NCBI RefSeq assembly: GCF_032716425.1
Contig: NZ_CP090420.1
Coordinates: 310,001 to 374,000 of the forward strand
Length of the DNA stretch: 64,000 nt
Direction: 5' to 3'
DNA from: Pseudoalteromonas sp. N1230-9
GTDB taxonomy: Bacteria > Pseudomonadota > Gammaproteobacteria > Enterobacterales > Alteromonadaceae
Both the position numbers and the translations under genes were made by a program. This document shows, piece after piece, positions 1 to 8,805 of the stretch; position 1 is the first letter of the stretch, and each line of letters starts with the position of its first letter. The notes under the pieces are model-generated. The model was not told the origin of the DNA, made no database searches, and was given only the letters and a program-made list of their open reading frames with translations.

Positions 1-2
1 CC

Positions 3-938
3 GCATCCCAAAATATCGATATTATTCAAGCGAGAGCGACTGTGCTGGTTGATATAAGTCATTTATCTGCGGCACAAATCCCCAGACTTTTATGGTTTTG
101 TGTATTTTATGTTGTTGTTGCGGCGTTAATTCACATGTCAATGGTGAGGTTTGCTGGCTATAAAAAGTTACTTTTTTCTCGTCATAGCCTGGAACAAGAA
201 GTCATCGAACGCACACAAGCATTAGAGAAAGCACAAAAGGCGCTTATTCAAACCGCTAAGCTTGCGACAATAGGGCAGTTAAGTGCAGGTATAAACCATG
301 AAATAAACCAACCACTTAGCGCGATGAATACTTATTTGGTGAGTGCCAAACGCCTGCTTATAAAAGGCGATATAGCGCGGGCAAGTGAAAATCTCGTTTT
401 AGTTCAGTCATTAATTGAACGCGTTCATAAAATTGTTGCACAACTTAAGCACTTTAGTAAGCCATCACAGACTCAGTTGCGCCAACATAGCCTCGCCCAG
501 ATGTTAAAAAATGCCTTGATGATCGCAAGCGCGCAACTTAAGCAAGATGCCGTTACTATTAAAAGCGCAGCTATCGATGAGCATATAAGCGTGTGGGTCG
601 ATAGCGTTAAGTTTGAACAAGTTTTGGTGAATGTAATAACCAATGCCAGCCAAGCTATGTCTGAGTGTTATCAGCGAGAGTTAAGTTTCGAATTAGAGTT
701 ATTTGATAATCGTGTGAAATTATCGATATTAGATACGGGGCCTGGTATTGATCAGCACGCCTTAGGAAATATTTTTGAGCCATTTTACAGCACTAAGACC
801 AGTAATGGTTTAGGGTTGGGTTTATCAATTTCACGGCAAATAATAGACTCATTCAATGGCCGCTTAAGTGCCCATAACCGGCCTGCTGGTGGTGCCCAAT
901 TTATTATTACATTGCAAACGAATAAGGAAACACAATGA
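3..938 (+). CDS. DctB-type sensor histidine kinase, 5' end missing
   Basis: C-terminal part of a membrane sensor histidine kinase. The frame is open to the left edge, so the periplasmic sensor domain and first membrane segment lie outside the window; the GTG at 42 is internal, not the real start. Visible are one transmembrane helix (about 51-160), a coiled linker, the H-box with phosphoacceptor His (GINHEINQPLSAM), an N-box (NVITNASQAM), the G1 box DTGPGID, FEPFYSTK and the G2 box GLGLGLSIS. The H-box and domain order are those of C4-dicarboxylate sensors of the DctB family. It overlaps the next gene by ATGA, so kinase and regulator are translationally coupled. By family knowledge it senses an external organic acid; the ligand cannot be read here. 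Confidence 0.9.
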   Translation, partial: ASQNIDIIQARATVLVDISHLSAAQIPRLLWFCVFYVVVAALIHMSMVRFAGYKKLLFSRHSLEQEVIERTQALEKAQKALIQTAKLATIGQLSAGINHEINQPLSAMNTYLVSAKRLLIKGDIARASENLVLVQSLIERVHKIVAQLKHFSKPSQTQLRQHSLAQMLKNALMIASAQLKQDAVTIKSAAIDEHISVWVDSVKFEQVLVNVITNASQAMSECYQRELSFELELFDNRVKLSILDTGPGIDQHALGNIFEPFYSTKTSNGLGLGLSISRQIIDSFNGRLSAHNRPAGGAQFIITLQTNKETQ

Positions 939-2305
939 GCTTAGTTACGGGGGCTTGTAAGCAAGTCATTGTTATTGATGATGAGGCCATGATCCGAGAT
1001 TCATTGAAGCAACTACTGGAAATTGAAGGCTATCAAGTGCAATGTTTTAATGAACCTGTGAGTGCTTTAACAAAGTTAAGTCGCCGCTTTGAGGGAGTTG
1101 TTTTAAGTGATATTAATATGCCGAAAATGGACGGCTTGGCTTTTCTTGAGCAAGTAAAAGCATTTGATAGCGAATTACCCGTTATCTTTTTAACGGGGTT
1201 TGCTGATGTCTCTGTTGCCGTAAAAGCCATGCAACTTGGCGCCTATGATTTATTTGAAAAGCCACTCACAGAGCAACTGCTTGACTGTCTTGCTCGTGCT
1301 TGTGAAAAGCGTGCTTTAGTAATGGAGAATCGCGCATTAAAACTCGCAGTCGAAAAAACCTCTGCCCCTGGTGTGCGTATTTTAGGCGAAACCGAACAAA
1401 TGCAGCAAATGATGCATTTACTCAATGCCGTGATAGATACGCCCGCAGATGTATTAATTGAGGGAGAGACAGGTACCGGTAAAGAGCTTGTGGCTCGTTA
1501 CCTACATGATCAAAGTAATCGTTCTAGTGCTAATTTTGTTGCTATTAACTGCGGCGCTATTCCAGAGCAATTAATCGAGAGTGAATTATTTGGTGCGGCC
1601 AGTGGTGCATACACAGGAGCGACTCAGTCGCGCCAAGGTAAGTTTGAATTTGCCAAAGGTGGGACCGTTTTTCTAGATGAGATCGAATCAACACCGGCAA
1701 GCTTACAAGTAAAGTTACTTCGTGTTCTTGAAGAAAGGAGAGTTACTCCAGTGGGGGATAACCATGCAATTGATCTTGATGTGCGAATTGTTGCAGCGAC
1801 CAAAGTTGATTTGCTAAAACTGGTCGAAACGGGTGAATTCAGAGCCGATTTATACTATCGGTTAAATTTAGTTAAAGTCAGTATTCCTGCTCTTCGAGAT
1901 AGAAAGGCAGATATTCCATTGTTATTTAAGCACTTTAGCTCGATTGCTGCGACACGCTTTCATAAGCCGCCCGCACCACTTAGCACCGAGGCTAAACAGC
2001 GGCTGCTCGCCTATGATTGGCCTGGGAATGTTCGAGAACTCAGAAACCAAGCTGAGCGTGCTGTGTTACTTGGCTCTGATTTAGCATTTGCTTCTTATAA
2101 CCAAAGCAATAATGATAATGAACTTGCTCAGGATTTAAGCTTAGCGGAAAAAGTCAGTTTTTATGAGCAATCATTAATTGAAGATGCGCTAGAGCGAAAT
2201 AATGCGAGTATCAAAAATACCATGGCCACCTTGCAGATTGCACGCAAAACTCTTTATGACAAGATGGCAAAATATGGAATCAACCGCGAAATGTTTAAAG
2301 ACTAG
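935..2305 (+). CDS. DctD-type sigma-54 response regulator
   Basis: Sigma-54-dependent transcriptional activator of 456 residues, the partner of the upstream kinase. Domain order: receiver (phosphoacceptor about D59 in LSDINMPKMDG, K109 in the FEKP loop), AAA+ domain with Walker A GETGTGKE (about 177-184), the sigma-54-contacting loop as GAYTGA (224-229, Tyr in place of the usual Phe), Walker B GGTVFLDEIE (242-251) and an arginine-rich sensor region, then a Fis-type helix-turn-helix (about 412-450, ending in ARKTLYDKMAKYG). The gene starts within the stop of the kinase gene. A -24/-12 promoter and upstream dyads follow immediately, so its direct targets are probably the porin and symporter next door. 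Confidence 0.93.
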   Translation: MSLVTGACKQVIVIDDEAMIRDSLKQLLEIEGYQVQCFNEPVSALTKLSRRFEGVVLSDINMPKMDGLAFLEQVKAFDSELPVIFLTGFADVSVAVKAMQLGAYDLFEKPLTEQLLDCLARACEKRALVMENRALKLAVEKTSAPGVRILGETEQMQQMMHLLNAVIDTPADVLIEGETGTGKELVARYLHDQSNRSSANFVAINCGAIPEQLIESELFGAASGAYTGATQSRQGKFEFAKGGTVFLDEIESTPASLQVKLLRVLEERRVTPVGDNHAIDLDVRIVAATKVDLLKLVETGEFRADLYYRLNLVKVSIPALRDRKADIPLLFKHFSSIAATRFHKPPAPLSTEAKQRLLAYDWPGNVRELRNQAERAVLLGSDLAFASYNQSNNDNELAQDLSLAEKVSFYEQSLIEDALERNNASIKNTMATLQIARKTLYDKMAKYGINREMFKD

Positions 2306-2353
2306 TGTGGATTTGGTGACAACTAAGCGTTTTAATTGTGTGGAAAACCGCAC
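2305..2353 (+). promoter_or_regulatory. Candidate DctD-type upstream activator sites
   Basis: Two related 16-mers lie just after the regulator gene. GTGTGGAAAACCGCAC (2338-2353) is a near-perfect dyad (one mismatched pair). GTGTGGATTTGGTGAC (2305-2320) repeats the left half-site. They sit about 75-125 bp upstream of the -24/-12 promoter, the usual place for enhancer sites of NtrC-family activators. Assignment to the adjacent regulator is inference from position. Confidence 0.5.
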
Positions 2354-2426
2354 GTTTTTCGCCATGTAAACTGATTAAATAGTGACATAACACTGTTATT
2401 AAAGGTATTTAATTTAACATTCTGAG

Positions 2427-2443
2427 TTGGCAACCAATTTGCC
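2427..2443 (+). promoter_or_regulatory. Sigma-54 (-24/-12) promoter
   Basis: TTGGCA and TTTGCC place the invariant GG (2429-2430) and GC (2441-2442) exactly 10 nt apart, as required for RpoN promoters. It lies 48 bp before the porin start and directly downstream of a sigma-54 activator gene, which makes the call strong. The expected transcription start is near 2454. Confidence 0.85.
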
Positions 2444-2490
2444 TCTGTAGTTAGGAACAGCAATTTGAACCTAATAACAGGGGGCACATA

Positions 2491-3450
2491 ATGACAACAA
2501 TATTAACTCAAACAAAAACATACCTAGCGGCGAGTGTGGCTATCGCCTGTTTTGCCAACTCAGCATTTGCTGCTGATTATGCAATATATGGTAAAGCAGA
2601 AGTCCAAATCGCAAACACAGATACAGGTGTTATGCGCTATGTCGATGAAGGTACTCAAATTGAAGCACCGTTTTCTCGAATTGGCATTAAAGGTAGTCAT
2701 AAACTAACCGAGTCTTTAAAAGCCGTTTTCAAATATGAAGTGCAAGTAAAAGGCTTTGAGCATGATGATACTGACGAACCGTTTTCAGCTCGCAACACCT
2801 ACTTAGGCCTTGCTGGCAATTTTGGTGAAGTGGTTGTTGGTCGTAATGATACCCGTTTTAAATACTCAGAAGGTAAGATAGACGGCTTTAACGAAACCCA
2901 AGCAGATATCGCGCAGCTTATTCCAGGCCAAGATCGTATTGGTGACACGATTACATACAGTTCTAAAACCTATGGTGGCGCATCTTTAGCACTTACTTAT
3001 GCGCCTAAAGATGATAGCAGTAATGATGAGGCAGGTTTTGCTGCAACTATTATTTATGGTGACCGAGCATTAAAATCAAAAACATACTATGTTGCTATAA
3101 GCCATGTTGATGCGTTAAATAAATTAACAGCAAGTCGTGTTGTTGCAACTTGGAAGTATGACAATTTGCAACTGGGTGGTTTATTTCAACGCAGTGAATC
3201 TACCGACGGCATAAAAGAAGGGAATGGTTATGCACTCAGTGCTAGTTACACGATTGATAAGTGGTTACCAAAGCTTCAATACGTGAAAGATGACTCTAAA
3301 ATCCGTCATGCTGAAGAGGGCAAGCAATGGACAGCGGGACTTGACTACGTATTTGATAAACAAACTACGGCTTACTTATTTTACACTGATTTAGATCTTG
3401 AACTTGAATCAGACAACAGTATTGCGCTTGGTCTTAAATACAAGTTCTAG
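2491..3450 (+). CDS. Gram-negative porin
   Basis: Outer-membrane general porin of 319 residues, shorter than typical OmpC/OmpF proteins of about 350. It has a cleavable signal peptide of about 27 residues ending NSAFA, a mature start ADYAIYGKAEV, many alternating hydrophobic/polar strands and the C-terminal aromatic KYKF recognised by the BAM machinery. GGGGG upstream serves as ribosome binding site. It is first in an apparent two-gene operon with the symporter 8 bp downstream, behind a sigma-54 promoter. The likely role is diffusion of the same organic anion across the outer membrane. The substrate is not visible in the sequence. Confidence 0.9.
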   Translation: MTTILTQTKTYLAASVAIACFANSAFAADYAIYGKAEVQIANTDTGVMRYVDEGTQIEAPFSRIGIKGSHKLTESLKAVFKYEVQVKGFEHDDTDEPFSARNTYLGLAGNFGEVVVGRNDTRFKYSEGKIDGFNETQADIAQLIPGQDRIGDTITYSSKTYGGASLALTYAPKDDSSNDEAGFAATIIYGDRALKSKTYYVAISHVDALNKLTASRVVATWKYDNLQLGGLFQRSESTDGIKEGNGYALSASYTIDKWLPKLQYVKDDSKIRHAEEGKQWTAGLDYVFDKQTTAYLFYTDLDLELESDNSIALGLKYKF

Positions 3451-3458
3451 GAGTTAGT

Positions 3459-4937
3459 ATGTCATTAGTTAATCAAACAAAAGATGGTACACAGCCACGT
3501 CCATTAATGAGCACAGTTATGTTATTACTAGGCCCATTAGTGATGCTGTTAACGTGTTTTATTGAGCCACCTGCTGGTATGAGTGTGCCAGCTTTAAGAA
3601 CGGCAGGTCTTGCTTTTTGGATGGCTTCTTGGTGGGTGAGTGAGGTTGTGCCAATTCCTGCAACATCTTTATTGCCTCTTGTTATATCCCCTCTTGCTGA
3701 CATTGCAGCAATCAAAGGCGTCGCAGCACCTTATGCACACCCTTTGATCTTTTTATTCTTAGGCGGCTTTTTGATCTCCATCGCGATGGAGCGTTGGGGT
3801 CTACATAAGCGTATTGCACTCAATACCATGCTTCGTGCGGGGACAAAGCCAAGCCTACAAATTTTAGCCATGATGTTGGTAACGGCATTCTTGTCAATGT
3901 GGATGTCTAATACAGCAACAGCAGTGATGATGTTACCGATTGCGATGTCGATTACTATGTTGGTTAAGCAGTCAAACCCAGAAAATGACCAATTTGGTAA
4001 AGCATTATTATTATCAATCGCTTATGGTGCAAGTATTGGGGGTATTGCAACACTTATTGGTACTCCTCCAAATGCATTAATGGCCGCCTATTTATCAGAC
4101 AGCTACAAGATAGATATTGGCTTTGCTGAGTGGATGAAAGTCGGTGTACCACTTGCGACCGTTATGCTTATTTTATGCTGGGTGTGGTTGACTAAATTTG
4201 CTTATAAAGTAGATACACAATGTGCAAAAGCGGCCAGTAAAGACACTAAATCACTCTTTTTGTCTCAGCTTCAAGAGCTTGGAGCAATGCAGCGTGCAGA
4301 GAAGGGCGTTGCCTTGGTATTTGCTTTAGCAGCTATTTGCTGGATCTTCAGACCTTTGATCGCTGACTACTCAGGGTTGAATGTATCAGATACTGGGATT
4401 GCTATTGCAGCTGCGCTTCTGTTATTTGTACTGCCTGCTAATAAAGGCGATGGTGAGCGTATCCTTGATTGGGAAAGTGCAGCGAAAGTACCGTGGGGTG
4501 TGTTACTACTGTTCGGTGGTGGTTTAACATTGGCAGCACAAATAAAGTCATCAGGCTTAGCTGAATACATAGCGCATATGATTGAAGGTGCCAGTGCTAT
4601 ACCTCTGGTACTGAGCGTATTAGCCGTAACCGCGTTAATTACTTTCTTAACAGAGATTACCAGTAACACAGCGACAGCTGCTGGCTTCTTGCCACTGTTA
4701 GGTCCGGTTGCTGAATCAGTATTTGGTACCCCACTTGTTTGGGTTATTCCAGCGGCAATTGCGTGTAGTTGTGCATTTATGATGCCTGTAGCAACACCAC
4801 CAAATGCCATTGTGTTTGGTTCTGGGCAAATTCAAATGCGTGACATGATCCGCTCTGGTTTTGCACTGAATATTATCGCCATTGCGATGATCACCATAGT
4901 GACAATGACCCTTGTAGCTGCTGTTTTCGGCTTCTGA
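3459..4937 (+). CDS. DASS/SLC13 family anion:Na+ symporter
   Basis: Inner-membrane transporter of 492 residues in the divalent anion:sodium symporter family. The two signature SNT motifs of the family's sodium/carboxylate sites are present: SNTATAVMMLP at about 150 and SNTATAAGFLP at about 400. Each is followed by a helical hairpin with a Pro-rich Thr/Pro motif (GTPPNALMA; ATPPNAIVFG). About eleven to twelve hydrophobic segments are seen. The family carries C4-dicarboxylates, citrate, tartrate or sulfate; the DctB/DctD pair next to it favours a carboxylate. It is co-transcribed with the porin and ends in a strong terminator at 4971. Confidence 0.92.
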   Translation: MSLVNQTKDGTQPRPLMSTVMLLLGPLVMLLTCFIEPPAGMSVPALRTAGLAFWMASWWVSEVVPIPATSLLPLVISPLADIAAIKGVAAPYAHPLIFLFLGGFLISIAMERWGLHKRIALNTMLRAGTKPSLQILAMMLVTAFLSMWMSNTATAVMMLPIAMSITMLVKQSNPENDQFGKALLLSIAYGASIGGIATLIGTPPNALMAAYLSDSYKIDIGFAEWMKVGVPLATVMLILCWVWLTKFAYKVDTQCAKAASKDTKSLFLSQLQELGAMQRAEKGVALVFALAAICWIFRPLIADYSGLNVSDTGIAIAAALLLFVLPANKGDGERILDWESAAKVPWGVLLLFGGGLTLAAQIKSSGLAEYIAHMIEGASAIPLVLSVLAVTALITFLTEITSNTATAAGFLPLLGPVAESVFGTPLVWVIPAAIACSCAFMMPVATPPNAIVFGSGQIQMRDMIRSGFALNIIAIAMITIVTMTLVAAVFGF

Positions 4938-4970
4938 ACAGTCAACGTTTAAACCAACCATCCAACCAAT

Positions 4971-4998
4971 AAACAGCACCCAACTGGGTGCTGTTTTT
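4971..4998 (+). terminator. Rho-independent terminator after symporter
   Basis: Perfect 11-bp stem (AAACAGCACCC / GGGTGCTGTTT) with a 4-nt loop AACT, running into a T run. It closes the porin-symporter operon. Confidence 0.9.
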
Positions 4999-5068
4999 CA
5001 ATGTGTAATATTGCCCACAGAATTATAGAAGGTTATAGTCTGAACTTAATCTTTTAAGGGGTTCAATT

Positions 5069-6481
5069 TTGACGAATACTCAAATGGGTTTGATTAATCA
5101 ATTCGAGCAGCTGAATAACGCTTTTTTATCTCAACCTTTCCTGCCAATACAGACACGTATAAACCTCTTAAAAACGATTAAAAAGAGGTTGATTGAGAAT
5201 GAGCAACAGCTTGTTGCTGCTGCGAGTAAAGACTTTGGCTATCGAACAAGTTTTGATACTGTACTCGGAGATTTGCTCCCGACAGTTAAAGCGATTTCTG
5301 ATACCATAAAACGTTTACCCAAGTGGACGCGTAACGAATCTCGTTCTGTTGGGATCAGCTTATGGCCTTCACATGCCCACATCCAATATCAACCTAAAGG
5401 GGTTGTGGGTGTTATTGCGCCTTGGAATTACCCTATTCAATTATCCCTTGTGCCTGTTATTAGTGCTTTAGCTGCTGGTAATCGGGTTATGCTAAAACTC
5501 AGCGAGTTTACCCCCCATACAAATGCACAGTTAACAGAAATATTCAAAGATGAGCTTGCAAGCCATTGTGTTGTAGTCGAAGGAGGCCCTGACATTGCCG
5601 CCGCATTTAGTGACATACCGTTTGCACATCTGTTGTTCACGGGTTCAACCTCGGTTGGTCGTAAAGTGATGCAATCTGCAAGTCAGCACTTAACTCCTGT
5701 GACCCTTGAATTAGGAGGTAAATCTCCCGTTGTTGTGCTTGATGATGTGAATATTAAAGCCGTTGCTCGCACATTATTATTTGGCAAACTTAATAATGCA
5801 GGTCAAATATGTGTTGCGCCTGATTATGTATTTGTTCCAAAAAACCTAGAGCACCAACTCATTCAGCAGCTTTGTGAACTTTATAAACAGCATTATCAGC
5901 AAGGTGTTGAAGGAAAAAATCTTACCTCAATAATCTCCGATGCACATTTTGCTCGTTTATCTAGCTATGTAGAAGATGCACAGGCAAAGGGCGCGCAATT
6001 GTTTACAGCTCACGAAGAGAATACGGCTGATGAGCTTAAGCATCGTATGGGTTTGCATATCCTCACTCAAGTAAGTGATGATATGAAAATAATGCAAGAG
6101 GAGATTTTCGGACCGATATTACCAATTATGACCTATGACTCACTCAGCCAAGTAACCACCTATATTAATGGTCGTCCGCATCCGTTGGCTTTGTATATTT
6201 TTGGTCATGATTCGACTGTCATTTCTGATCTTAGTGCGGCAATACGAAGTGGTACACTTGCGATTAATGATGTTTTGATGCAGGTAACAGCGGATCAACT
6301 ACCGTTTGGCGGTATTGGTGAGTCTGGAATGGGGCATTATCATGGTATAGAAGGGTTTAAGACCTTTAGCCATGCTCGCAACACACTGGTATCAGGAAGG
6401 TTTAACCCACGCACATCAATGCTGTTAAAACAGAATAAATTATTAATAAAGCTATTAAAATGGATGTACTTGCGCCAGTAG
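5069..6481 (+). CDS. Aldehyde dehydrogenase, coniferyl-aldehyde type
   Basis: NAD(P)-dependent aldehyde dehydrogenase of 470 residues, oxidising an aldehyde to the acid. Landmarks: APWNYP near 120, the Rossmann motif FTGSTSVGRKVM near 190, the general-base Glu in LELGGKSP (about 213), the catalytic Cys in NNAGQICVAPDY (about 248) and EEIFGPILP near 350. Length and the short C-terminus match the class that includes coniferyl aldehyde dehydrogenases and class 3 enzymes. The start is TTG at 5069, supported by AAGGGG 7 nt upstream; the next ATG (5084) has no ribosome binding site at normal spacing. It appears monocistronic. The true substrate is unknown; medium or aromatic aldehydes are plausible. 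Confidence 0.88.
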   Translation: MTNTQMGLINQFEQLNNAFLSQPFLPIQTRINLLKTIKKRLIENEQQLVAAASKDFGYRTSFDTVLGDLLPTVKAISDTIKRLPKWTRNESRSVGISLWPSHAHIQYQPKGVVGVIAPWNYPIQLSLVPVISALAAGNRVMLKLSEFTPHTNAQLTEIFKDELASHCVVVEGGPDIAAAFSDIPFAHLLFTGSTSVGRKVMQSASQHLTPVTLELGGKSPVVVLDDVNIKAVARTLLFGKLNNAGQICVAPDYVFVPKNLEHQLIQQLCELYKQHYQQGVEGKNLTSIISDAHFARLSSYVEDAQAKGAQLFTAHEENTADELKHRMGLHILTQVSDDMKIMQEEIFGPILPIMTYDSLSQVTTYINGRPHPLALYIFGHDSTVISDLSAAIRSGTLAINDVLMQVTADQLPFGGIGESGMGHYHGIEGFKTFSHARNTLVSGRFNPRTSMLLKQNKLLIKLLKWMYLRQ

Positions 6482-6491
6482 GCGCAAGTAC
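6466..6491. terminator. Perfect stem-loop between convergent genes
   Basis: An 11-bp perfect inverted repeat (GTACTTGCGCC / GGCGCAAGTAC) with loop AGTA overlaps the stop codon of the aldehyde dehydrogenase gene and lies between two convergent genes. It has no clear T run on either strand, so it may be a weak bidirectional terminator or an mRNA 3' end stabiliser. Confidence 0.5.
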
Positions 6492-6497
6492 CAGAGA

Positions 6498-7223
6498 TTA
6501 CAGACGTCCATCAGGCGCATAGAGACCTGCTTGAATTTTAGCGTAAATGGCATCAGCCTTTTCTTTTGCTGCTTCAACCTCTGCTGGCATCATGTTTCGC
6601 TCGTCTAGTTTACGACTATGACTTGCATCCATATTGCCGTTGTATTCAGCAATTGTATTCCAAATATATGATTTTTCGAGATTCTTAGGAACGCCTAAGC
6701 CATCATAATACATCAGTGCCATATTAAACTGCGCCAGGGAAAAGTTGTTCGCAGCTGCTTTTTGATACCAACTCATGGCAGTACGGTAGTCTTGTAATAC
6801 ACCTTCGCCATTCGCGTACATCACACCTAAATTGTACTGTGCTGCAGGGTGATTTTTTTGCGCCGCCATTTCAAAAAGTGAAATTGCTTTTTCTTTATCT
6901 AGCTTCACACCTTTGCCTTCTTGGTAGAGTACGCCAAGGGCAAACATAGAGTCAGCATGAATTTTCTTAACTGCCTTTTGATAAAGCTCTGCTGCTTTAT
7001 GGTAGTCACGTTTTACACCAAAACCACCTTCGTATAATTTACCAAGTTCATACATGGCAGGGGCATAACCTCTATCAGCCATATAATTATACGTCTGTAG
7101 AGCTTCTTCAAATCGTCCCTCATTAGCGGCTAGTTGGGCGTCTTCAAAGCTAGAACTTGCTGCTAAAGGTGAAATAATTAGCGCACCACAAAGTATGAGT
7201 GATTTTAAATTAGGCTTGAACAT
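6498..7223 (-). CDS. Secreted Sel1-repeat protein
   Basis: Periplasmic or secreted protein of 241 residues made of Sel1-like repeats. An N-terminal signal peptide (about 25 residues, hydrophobic ILCGALIISPLAA) is followed by at least four Sel1 units. Their conserved cores read YELGKLYEGGFGV, FALGVLYQEGKGV, YNLGVMYANGEGV and FNMALMYYDGLGV, each followed by an alpha-helix with A..WY.KAA spacing. Such repeats form an alpha-solenoid for protein-protein contacts; no enzymatic domain is seen. It stands alone between a convergent aldehyde dehydrogenase and a long intergenic gap. The function is unknown beyond scaffolding or envelope maintenance, inferred from the family. Confidence 0.85.
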   Translation of the reverse strand: MFKPNLKSLILCGALIISPLAASSSFEDAQLAANEGRFEEALQTYNYMADRGYAPAMYELGKLYEGGFGVKRDYHKAAELYQKAVKKIHADSMFALGVLYQEGKGVKLDKEKAISLFEMAAQKNHPAAQYNLGVMYANGEGVLQDYRTAMSWYQKAAANNFSLAQFNMALMYYDGLGVPKNLEKSYIWNTIAEYNGNMDASHSRKLDERNMMPAEVEAAKEKADAIYAKIQAGLYAPDGRL

Positions 7224-7761
7224 AGTCGGCCTCCAAATGTGTGTTTAAATATCAACTTTTATTGATAATTGCATTGCCATCGTAGCAAAGGGCGAAACAT
7301 CACTTTTAGTTTAGACCCAACCACTTCAATTGCCCAATTTAGCTGCAATGGCATGCTTTAAAAATTTTAAGTAGGCCTAAGATACAGATTTTACAGAAAA
7401 ATTAAAGAAATAAAAAAAGCCCTTAGCGGGCTTTTTCGTGTCATATCTACCGTCACCGATATGAGCAATGTAGCAAGTAAAGTGTAACGTTTTATGTCGA
7501 TGCTCGGGTCGAGGAAGCAACTTACAATCAAGAGTTACATCTTGAACAAACTTGGCGAAGCAATATCAATCTTTTATAAGCATTGATTTTGCTGTGAGAA
7601 TTTTGAAGTGAACCAAGTTGTTGATAACGATTATTACTTAGGTTCTCGCATTCGTCAATAGTTAAATGATAATTAATTTCATTTAAGTTGGCCAAATAAT
7701 ATTTACACAGTCTATTAACTTGCTAAAGTACTCATTAGGAACAAGGTTTAGTAAAAGAACA
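7224..7761. other. Long intergenic region with an isolated terminator
   Basis: About 540 bp lie between divergent genes. The only clear element is the terminator at 7412-7436. Neither flanking gene reads toward it, so it belongs to no annotated gene. No open frame with a convincing ribosome binding site was seen. The stretch is AT-rich and could hold a small RNA on either strand; no strong -35/-10 pair was identified. Confidence 0.4.
7412..7436. terminator. Orphan intrinsic terminator
   Basis: AAAAAGCCC / GGGCTTTTT with loop TTAGC is a bidirectional terminator shape with flanking A and T runs. It lies more than 180 bp from either neighbouring gene start, and both genes point away from it. 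Confidence 0.8.
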
Positions 7762-8607
7762 ATGAACAATTTATTAAAATATTTCGTCATTTTATGTTTA
7801 GTTTTTGCCACGGTAGGATGCTCTGCCAGTTTTACATATAACAATCTGGGTTGGTTATCAGGCTTTTGGATTGATGATTATGTTGATCTAAATTCTCAGC
7901 AGTCAGACAAATTTAAGCAAATAGTTAAAACCAGCAGAGATTGGCACAGGGAAACACAGTTACCTTTATACAAGAAAGATTTAGAGAGTCTAAAATCGAT
8001 GCTTGATGTTGATGTTAATCAACAACAGTTAAAACAACACTTCTTGCAAGCTAAACAACATTGGCAAACGTTAGTTGAAAAGCTTGAACCTGATCTGATC
8101 AATTTAGCAAACTCGTTGTCGATAGAACAGCGCACTGAATTTGTTGCTGCTATCCAAGCCTCAATTGACGATGAGTATGAGGAATATAAAAAGAAAACAC
8201 TTGCAGAGCATAAAAAAGAACGCTTAGAAGAGAATCTTGAAAATTATAAAGAATGGCTCGGAAAACTCTCTAATGAGCAAAAAAAGTTAATTGAAACAGC
8301 AGCTAACGATCGAATTGAAACCTCTTTACTTTGGCTGGAATATAAGCAAACACGTTTGGATGCACTAAAACAACTCTTTACAGCAGAGAGTAAACGAGAA
8401 GATTTTGACCAAGCCCTAGTGGTGATAATTAATAATCGCAGTTTGTATATGAGCGAAGCGCTAATTAAGGCTGATGATGAGAACCTTGATAACTATGTGG
8501 AGCTGCTTGTCGCGTTAAAAGGAACCCTCACACAGAAGCAGCGACGTAACATTCATGACGAGTTTGATGAATTAATCGAACAAGTGAGTGATCTAATTGA
8601 TGACTAA
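7762..8607 (+). CDS. DUF6279-type lipoprotein
   Basis: Predicted outer-membrane lipoprotein of 281 residues. I start it at the ATG at 7762, which puts a classic signal peptide and lipobox (FATVGC) at the N-terminus; an upstream TTG frame would add 14 polar residues before the signal. The sequence after the Cys, with NNLGWLSGFWIDDYVDL, is the hallmark of DUF6279 proteins, followed by long charged alpha-helices (Lys/Glu-rich, coiled-coil-like) to the end. The molecular function of the family is not established. It is monocistronic as far as can be seen. Confidence 0.8.
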   Translation: MNNLLKYFVILCLVFATVGCSASFTYNNLGWLSGFWIDDYVDLNSQQSDKFKQIVKTSRDWHRETQLPLYKKDLESLKSMLDVDVNQQQLKQHFLQAKQHWQTLVEKLEPDLINLANSLSIEQRTEFVAAIQASIDDEYEEYKKKTLAEHKKERLEENLENYKEWLGKLSNEQKKLIETAANDRIETSLLWLEYKQTRLDALKQLFTAESKREDFDQALVVIINNRSLYMSEALIKADDENLDNYVELLVALKGTLTQKQRRNIHDEFDELIEQVSDLIDD

Positions 8608-8805
8608 ATAGGTTAATTCAAGGGCTTATCTGCTGATTTAAAAGTAAGCTACTAATTGAATCAGTATGCTAGATTCATAGAACTTTTCAGAATCGTGTTT
8701 TTACAAAGTACTTAAATTGTGTGCATTATTGCATTAAATAAAAATGTTCCGAAAATACAGGTTTCGCGTTAAAATTAGTCAATAACAAAGTTAATGAGAT
8801 TAATA

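Noticed and set aside
4367..4810. Antisense frame of 147 codons in the symporter gene
   Set aside because: Shadow of an intact SLC13 gene.
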